Positions 12,871-17,644 of a stretch of DNA of 17,644 bases are shown here, piece after piece (position 1 is the stretch's first letter; each line of letters begins with the position of its first letter). The stretch is from Thermoanaerobaculales bacterium (GTDB taxonomy: Bacteria; Acidobacteriota; Thermoanaerobaculia; Thermoanaerobaculales; Sulfomarinibacteraceae). A program made the translations under genes and the position numbers. Location: NCBI GenBank assembly GCA_029938595.1, contig JAOZUP010000030.1:1-17644 (forward strand), in the 5' to 3' direction. The notes under the pieces are model-generated. The model was given only the letters and a program-made list of their open reading frames with translations. It ran no database searches and was not told the origin of the DNA.

Positions 12871-15229
12871 AGGCGCTATCGTGTTCGGTCCTCTCGATGA
12901 TCTCGTCCTGCAGCTCCTGGGAAATATCGCAGAAGTAGTCCGAGTAGCCGGCTACCCGAACGATCAGATCGCGGTGGTTGGCGGGGTCGGCCTGCGCCTT
13001 TCGGAGCGTATCGGCGGTGACCACGTTGAACTGGACGTGGTGGCTGTCCATCCCGAAATAGCCGCGCACCAGTGCGGCCAGCATGTCGATGCCGGTCTCG
13101 TCCTCCAGGAGTTGTGGAGTGAATTTCATGTTGAGCAGCGTGCCGCCGGTCTTGAGCTGGTCCATCTTGGCCGCGGATTTGAAGACCGCGGTCGGCCCCT
13201 GGCGGTCGGCCCCTTGAACCGGTGAGATTCCTTCCGACAACGGAAGACCCGCACAGCGTCCGTCCGGCATCGCGCCCATCACCGCGCCGAAGTAGACGTG
13301 GCACGTGGTGGGCAGCATGTCGATGTGATACTCGCCGCCGCGAAGATTGGGCCGTCCCTCAACGGCCTCGTGATACACCTCGAAGCATCGAACCATGATG
13401 TCGTCTGCGCGGTCGTCGTCGTTGCCGTAACGCGGTGTCTTGTTGACGAGGCGCTGACGTAGCGTCTCACGGCCATCGAAATCGCTGTCGAGGGCCTCGA
13501 CGAGCTCCGACATCGTGATGGTGGCGTTGTCGAAGACGTGGTGCCTGAGGGCGGAGAAGCTGTCGGTGAGGCTGCCGATGCCGACACCCTGGATGTAGCT
13601 GGTGTTGTAGCGGGCGCCTCCGGCGTTGTAGTCACGGCCGTTGGCGATGCAGTCGTCGGTGAGGACGCTCAGAAACGGCGCCTGTGCCCAGTCAGCGAAC
13701 ATCCGCTCGAAGACCAGGTTGCCGCGGTATTTGATGTCGATGAAGTGACGGACCTGGGTGCGCCACGCGTTGAATACCTCATCGAGCGACGAGAACTCCC
13801 GTGGATCGCCGGTGCGCGGCCCGAGCTGCTCGCCGGTGCGCGGATCGACCCCGTTGTGGAGTGCGAGCTCCAGCATCTTCGGAAGATTGAAGTAACCGGT
13901 TAGTATGTACGCTTCCTTGCCGAAGGCGCCGGCCTCGACGCACCCGGAAGCGCCGCCCTCGCGGGCATCCTCCACCGTCTTTCCCTGCCGCACGAGCTCC
14001 TCGACCACCGCGTCCGAGTTGAAGATCGACGGAAAGCCGTAGCCTTTGCGGATCACCCTGAGCGCGGCGTCGAGGAGGCGGTCGGAGGTCTTCCGCGACA
14101 GCTGGATGTTGTTCGACGGCTGCAGGAGGTGCATGTCGTCGATGACCTCGAGCAGAAGGTAGGAGACCTCGCTGACGGCGTCGGACCCGTCGGCGCGAAC
14201 ACCGCCGATATTGATATTCGCGAAGTCGGTGTAGGTGCCGCTTTCCTCGGCGGTGACCCCGACCTTGGGCGGCGCCGGGTGGTTGTTGAACTTCACCCAC
14301 AGGCACTCCAGCAGCTCCATGGCGGTGTCACGGTCGAGGCTGCCGTCGTCTATGCCGCTTTTATAGAACGGCTCCAGATGTTGATCGAGGTGGCCCGGGT
14401 TGTACGCGTCCCAACCGTTGAGCTCGGTGATCACACCGAGGTGAACGAACCAGTAGGTCTGAACGGCCTCCCAGAAGTTGCGAGGAGCGTGGGCCGGTAC
14501 GTGCCGGCAAACCTCTGCAATGCGTTCGAGCTCGGATTGCCTGTGCGGATCGGTCTCCGTCACGGCCAACTCTTCGGCCCTGTCGGCGTGCCGGTTGGCG
14601 AAGAGGATGGTCGCGCCGGCCGCAATATCCATCGCCTCGAGTTGCTCTCTCCTGGCCGGACCCTCTGGATCGGACCCAGAGTCGAGGCTTTCGATCTCGG
14701 TCGCGATCTCGGCCTTGAAGTCGAGGAGGCCCTTCCTGAAGATCTTGCCGTCGCCCACCGTGTGACCGGGAGCGCGCTGCTCCATGAACTCGGTGAAGAC
14801 CCCGGCCGAGAACGCCCGATGCCACTCCTCCGGAAGCAGACTGAAGATCCGATCGCGGAGTGAGCGGCCCTGCCAGAACGGAATCACCTCGCTCTCGTAG
14901 CGCTCGATGTCCTCGGCCGCGACCCGATAGCTGGTCATGGCTCGGCTGTCGAGGATTCGGAGATCGTCGGCGCTGTGGCAGGTGATTTCGGGGTAGGTCG
15001 GCGTGGCCTTGGGCTCGTGGCCGCGTTCGCCGACGATCAGCTCCTCGTCACCGATATAGATGGTCTTGTTGGCGCAAAGGTGGTGATAGCCCTTCGCCCG
15101 CAACACCGGCTGCGAGCACGTGCCGGCGTTCTCGCGGTCGAACTCGGTCAGCAGCACCGCCCGTTCGATCGAGATCGAAGGATGGGTGTCCAGGCTTTGT
15201 TGTTTCAGCCGCTGTACGCGGTCATTCAT
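12869..15229 (-). CDS. hypD: trans-4-hydroxy-L-proline dehydratase (glycyl radical enzyme)
   Basis: This 786-residue glycyl radical enzyme dehydrates trans-4-hydroxy-L-proline to pyrroline-5-carboxylate. The thiyl-radical cysteine is C430 in ASGCVEAG, with the catalytic glutamate E432; the glycyl radical site is G761 in VRVAGYSDYF. Residues reported for the Clostridioides difficile enzyme (F152, H160, D278, S334, C434, E436, Y450, T645) all appear here at a constant offset of four: F148, H156, D274, S330, C430, E432, Y446, T641 (C. difficile numbering recalled from memory). Long identical blocks such as TEFMEQRAPGHT and GGARYNTSYIQGVGIG support HypD over diol, choline or isethionate lyases. 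The ATG has GGAGG six nt upstream and overlaps the activase stop (ATGA). The TAA stop comes from AACGTT array 4. The symbol hypD here is unrelated to the hydrogenase maturation factor. Confidence 0.93.
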   Translation of the reverse strand: MNDRVQRLKQQSLDTHPSISIERAVLLTEFDRENAGTCSQPVLRAKGYHHLCANKTIYIGDEELIVGERGHEPKATPTYPEITCHSADDLRILDSRAMTSYRVAAEDIERYESEVIPFWQGRSLRDRIFSLLPEEWHRAFSAGVFTEFMEQRAPGHTVGDGKIFRKGLLDFKAEIATEIESLDSGSDPEGPARREQLEAMDIAAGATILFANRHADRAEELAVTETDPHRQSELERIAEVCRHVPAHAPRNFWEAVQTYWFVHLGVITELNGWDAYNPGHLDQHLEPFYKSGIDDGSLDRDTAMELLECLWVKFNNHPAPPKVGVTAEESGTYTDFANINIGGVRADGSDAVSEVSYLLLEVIDDMHLLQPSNNIQLSRKTSDRLLDAALRVIRKGYGFPSIFNSDAVVEELVRQGKTVEDAREGGASGCVEAGAFGKEAYILTGYFNLPKMLELALHNGVDPRTGEQLGPRTGDPREFSSLDEVFNAWRTQVRHFIDIKYRGNLVFERMFADWAQAPFLSVLTDDCIANGRDYNAGGARYNTSYIQGVGIGSLTDSFSALRHHVFDNATITMSELVEALDSDFDGRETLRQRLVNKTPRYGNDDDRADDIMVRCFEVYHEAVEGRPNLRGGEYHIDMLPTTCHVYFGAVMGAMPDGRCAGLPLSEGISPVQGADRQGPTAVFKSAAKMDQLKTGGTLLNMKFTPQLLEDETGIDMLAALVRGYFGMDSHHVQFNVVTADTLRKAQADPANHRDLIVRVAGYSDYFCDISQELQDEIIERTEHDSA

Positions 15230-16170
15230 GGGGAGCCTCCAACGGTCACTTCGAGATCGTGCCTCGTGAGTTTTTTGGCAACTGCGCAGAGCGTCTCCGC
15301 GTCTGGAGGCCGCAGGCCGGCCCGATCTCCGGATTGTCCCAGGCGCACCCGCTTTCCGTTCGCGATGCCGTGGTAGGGCAGCACGAAGACCCGATGTGAA
15401 CGCGGCAGGTCTGCGAGGAAGGCACCGGTGGCCTCGATGTTCGCCGGGTCGTCGTTGAAGCCAGGAATCAGCGGAATGCGGACCCAGACATCCACACCGT
15501 CCTTGCTCAGGGCGCGCAGGTTGTCGAGGATGATGCGATTGTCGGCGCCGGTCTGCGCAAGGTGCCGAACCGGATCCATGTGTTTGAGGTCATACAGCAC
15601 GAGGTCCGTGATCTTTGCCACCCCGAGGAGAGTGTCCATCGGTGCGAAACCGCAGGTGTCGACCACGGTGTGGAGGCCCCGCAGGCGGCACTCGCGGAGA
15701 CAATCCGTCAGGAACCCGGCCTGCGTGAGCGGCTCGCCTCCCGAAAAGGTCACGCCGCCGCCGGACGCGTCGAAGAAGACCCGGTCGCGCTCCAGCGCGT
15801 CGACCAGCTCCTCGACACCGTACTCGCGACCAGCGAGCTCGCGAGCGTTGGCCGGACACGCCTCGACACACGAACCACAGCGGGTACAGCGATTGCGATC
15901 CCAATGCTCCCCGGCCGGCGCCGCTCCACCCTCCTCGACCGGGCAAGCCTCCACACACGCGCCGCAAGCGAGGCAGCGATCGGCGCTGATCATCATCACC
16001 GGAGCCTCGTCGATGCCCTCCGGGTTGTGACACCAGCTGCAGGAGAGAGAGCAGCCCTTCAGAAAGGCGGTGGTCCGGACGCCCGGTCCGTCGTGCACCG
16101 AGCACCGCTGGATGTTGAAAACCCTGCCAACTGAAATCACAGGTTTTTTGGAATCTGCAACCGTCATCAT
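15226..16170 (-). CDS. Glycyl radical enzyme activase (radical SAM) for the HypD-type dehydratase
   Basis: This 314-residue radical-SAM enzyme uses S-adenosylmethionine to place the glycyl radical on its partner. The radical-SAM cluster motif is C40-SLS-C44-SW-C47. It is followed by two ferredoxin-type 4Fe-4S motifs, CLACGACVEACP (66-77) and CTRCGSCVEACP (95-106), an insertion typical of glycyl radical activases. FSGGEPL (142-148) and VRIPLIPGFND (230-240) are further family motifs. Starts at 16170 and 16167 (tandem ATGs) are both possible; the frame is open to 16422 but has no protein-like sequence there. Its stop overlaps the dehydratase start by 4 nt, so the pair is translationally coupled with the activase first. 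A TATAAT box lies ten bases before the ATG. Confidence 0.92.
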   Translation of the reverse strand: MMTVADSKKPVISVGRVFNIQRCSVHDGPGVRTTAFLKGCSLSCSWCHNPEGIDEAPVMMISADRCLACGACVEACPVEEGGAAPAGEHWDRNRCTRCGSCVEACPANARELAGREYGVEELVDALERDRVFFDASGGGVTFSGGEPLTQAGFLTDCLRECRLRGLHTVVDTCGFAPMDTLLGVAKITDLVLYDLKHMDPVRHLAQTGADNRIILDNLRALSKDGVDVWVRIPLIPGFNDDPANIEATGAFLADLPRSHRVFVLPYHGIANGKRVRLGQSGDRAGLRPPDAETLCAVAKKLTRHDLEVTVGGSP

Positions 16171-16179
16171 ACCTGTCAG

Positions 16180-16185
16180 ATTATA
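16180..16185 (-). promoter_or_regulatory. Possible -10 box (TATAAT) of the activase-hypD operon
   Basis: The minus strand reads TATAAT ending ten bases before the first ATG of the activase. Transcription would begin almost at the start codon, giving a leaderless or nearly leaderless transcript. No good -35 is found at the expected distance, so the call rests on the perfect -10 and its mirror-image partner at 16248. Confidence 0.35.
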
Positions 16186-16222
16186 AGATGAACCGCAAGA
16201 CCGCCCACCCAGTGTCCTCCGC

Positions 16223-16253
16223 TTGGTATTCATTCGAGGGACCACCTTATAAT
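16223..16253 (+). promoter_or_regulatory. Possible promoter of the pentapeptide-repeat gene
   Basis: A perfect TATAAT lies at 16248-16253, with a weak TTGGTA at 16223-16228 (19-bp spacer). Transcription would start near 16260, about 27 bases before the ATG at 16287, leaving room for the GGAGAG ribosome binding site at 16275-16280. CTTATAAT here and ATTATAAG at 16180-16187 form an 8-bp inverted repeat across the divergent intergenic region. Confidence 0.45.
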
Positions 16254-16286
16254 GGAGTCCGCACCAGTGCTCGTGGAGAGAACTAC

Positions 16287-17644
16287 ATGGCCAACCCCGA
16301 TCATCTGAACCAGCTCCGCGCCGGCAAGTGGAACGAGTGGCGCGCAGCCAACCCGGCCCTGGCGCCGGACCTGATCGATGCCGAGCTGGCGGGCGCCGAT
16401 CTGCGCGGCTTCGATTTTTCAAAAGCGCATCTGCGCGGCGCCGACCTCAGTGGCACCCGCCTCGACGGGGCGGATCTTTCGCGGGCTATCCTGGAGGGCG
16501 CCAAGCTCACCAACGCCTCACTCGTCGAAGCCAAGCTAGACAACGTTCAGCTCGACTTTCTCGACCTCTCCGGCCTCGATCTCTCCAGCGTCTCGCTCGT
16601 TCGCGCCAGTTTGCGCGGCGCCAATCTGACCCGCACGAATCTCCGCCACGCCAATCTTTCCCAGGCGACGATGGAAAGCGCCCTCTTCGACCAGGCCGAT
16701 CTCTCGGGCGCAAAGCTCCAGGGGGCATCGCTCCGGGGCGGCCGATTCGATGCCGCGGTGATGCGCGGCGTTCTGGGCGAAGGAGCGATCCTCGACGGCG
16801 TAGAGTTCGAAAACCTCAACATGGAGGGGGCGATATTCTCGGACGCACAGGGAGACAACGCGCAGTTCAAGGGTTGTCGGTTGCAACGTGCGAACTTCAG
16901 GAACGCCGCCCTGCGCAGCGCCAACTTTCACGGGGCTATCCTCTGCGAGGCAATCTTCGACGAGGCCGGATGCGAGGGAGCAAGTCTTACCCATGCCGAT
17001 CTCGAGAAGGCGAGCTTCGTTCGCACGAATCTCTCGGAAGCGGATCTGCGCCAGTCGAGCATCATCGGCGCAGTGTTCGACGGCTGCCTCTTCACCTCGG
17101 CGCAGTTGGCGGAGCTTGACTTCCGCTCTCCGACCCTGGGAAAGGTGTCCTTCGCCACCGCCAACCTTCGCAAGGCCGTGTTCGCCCGTTGTGAGCTGCG
17201 CGCCACCGACTTCCGCGAAGCCAATCTCGAGCAAGCGGACCTCCGGCACGCGTTCCTCGAAGGGGCCAACTTCAGCCGCGCCAACCTGATCGACGCACAG
17301 GCCCGCCACGCCAACTTCAAACAGGCGAAACTCGAAGATGTGACGGCACAGGGCGCGGATCTCTCGGGCACGAATCTCATTCTCGTAAAGGCACGAGGGG
17401 CCAAAATGATCGGCGCAGATTTCCGATTCACCGACGCCGTCGGCATCGACCTCCAGGGCGCAGATATTCGCTATGCGGACCTTCGTAACGCCGATCTCAC
17501 CAAGGCCAACATCACCAACGCCAAGCTCTGGGGGTGCAAAATCCGCAACACCAAGCTCCCGTCATCGGTCGGCCACCTCAAGCTGCTCTTGATGGTGAGT
17601 CAGATCTTCCAGGGTGTGGGCAAGCGGGCCGACAAAATGAAGCA
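16287..17644 (+). CDS. Long pentapeptide-repeat protein (3' end beyond window)
   Basis: At least 452 codons are open from the ATG at 16287 to the window edge; GGAGAG lies six nt upstream. After a short N-terminal segment with two Trp residues (KWNEWRAANPALAP), residues about 29-424 are almost continuous pentapeptides of the A(D/N)Lxx type, for example GADLRGFDFS, GANLTRTNLRHANLSQA and YADLRNADLTKANITNAKL. That is nearly 80 units. Such repeats fold into a right-handed quadrilateral beta-helix. From about 425 the repeat stops and a more hydrophobic, basic segment (HLKLLLMVSQIFQGV) begins, perhaps the start of another domain or a capping helix. No signal peptide is seen. Function is unknown; members of the family range from DNA-mimicking gyrase protectors to effectors and scaffolds. 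It is divergent from the activase. Confidence 0.88.
   Translation, partial: MANPDHLNQLRAGKWNEWRAANPALAPDLIDAELAGADLRGFDFSKAHLRGADLSGTRLDGADLSRAILEGAKLTNASLVEAKLDNVQLDFLDLSGLDLSSVSLVRASLRGANLTRTNLRHANLSQATMESALFDQADLSGAKLQGASLRGGRFDAAVMRGVLGEGAILDGVEFENLNMEGAIFSDAQGDNAQFKGCRLQRANFRNAALRSANFHGAILCEAIFDEAGCEGASLTHADLEKASFVRTNLSEADLRQSSIIGAVFDGCLFTSAQLAELDFRSPTLGKVSFATANLRKAVFARCELRATDFREANLEQADLRHAFLEGANFSRANLIDAQARHANFKQAKLEDVTAQGADLSGTNLILVKARGAKMIGADFRFTDAVGIDLQGADIRYADLRNADLTKANITNAKLWGCKIRNTKLPSSVGHLKLLLMVSQIFQGVGKRADKMK

Noticed and set aside
12869..15229. Glycyl radical enzyme as a microcompartment diol/choline lyase
   Set aside because: No shell-protein genes nearby, and the active-site pattern matches hydroxyproline dehydratase throughout.
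16536..17309. 257-residue minus-strand ORF with a repeat-like Val/Glu/Ala pattern
   Set aside because: It is the antisense image of the pentapeptide repeat; the plus strand has the ribosome binding site, promoter and textbook A(D/N)Lxx pattern.

Overview
The window comes from a GC-rich bacterium with strong G/C preference at third codon positions, so nearly every gene casts long false antisense ORFs. It carries a glycyl radical enzyme with its radical-SAM activase (an oxygen-sensitive system) and a large Mrp/Mbh-type cation/proton antiporter operon. This suggests an anaerobic or facultatively anaerobic, amino-acid-using, sodium- or pH-managing organism. The taxon cannot be fixed from the sequence. 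Several intergenic regions are built from 6-8 bp tandem repeats, which may be a useful lineage marker.

Layout. Bases 1-1686 (+) are the 3' part of a membrane-anchored glycerophosphodiester phosphodiesterase. Bases 1760-9265 (-) are one tight ten-gene operon, read from the right: mrpE, mrpF, mrpG, an MrpA-C-terminal (MbhD+MbhE-like) protein, mrpB, mrpC, an MrpD-type subunit, a second antiporter-like subunit, an 82-residue two-helix protein of unknown family, and a third antiporter-like subunit with a C-terminal extension. All nine junctions overlap by 4 or 8 nt. Bases 9349-10335 (-) are a PLP-dependent serine/threonine dehydratase or serine racemase-like enzyme, and 10499-11029 (-) a GNAT acetyltransferase. 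Bases 11030-11421 hold no convincing gene but are packed with repeats and hairpins. Bases 11422-12843 (+) are an aldehyde dehydrogenase, convergent with 12869-15229 (-), a trans-4-hydroxy-L-proline dehydratase (HypD-type glycyl radical enzyme). The HypD gene overlaps its activase (15226-16170, -) by 4 nt. Across a divergent promoter region lies a pentapeptide-repeat protein (16287 to the window end, +) that runs off the edge.

How the genes work together. The activase installs the glycyl radical on the HypD enzyme, which turns hydroxyproline into pyrroline-5-carboxylate. The neighbouring aldehyde dehydrogenase could oxidise the open-chain semialdehyde to glutamate (inference). The Mrp operon encodes a Na+/H+ antiporter with Mbh-like gene order and three antiporter-type subunits but no hydrogenase or NADH module in view. 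The most unusual feature is a set of four AACGTT arrays (period 7-8 bp) at the 3' ends of four consecutive genes. These arrays supply stop codons for three genes and part of the C-terminus of one.
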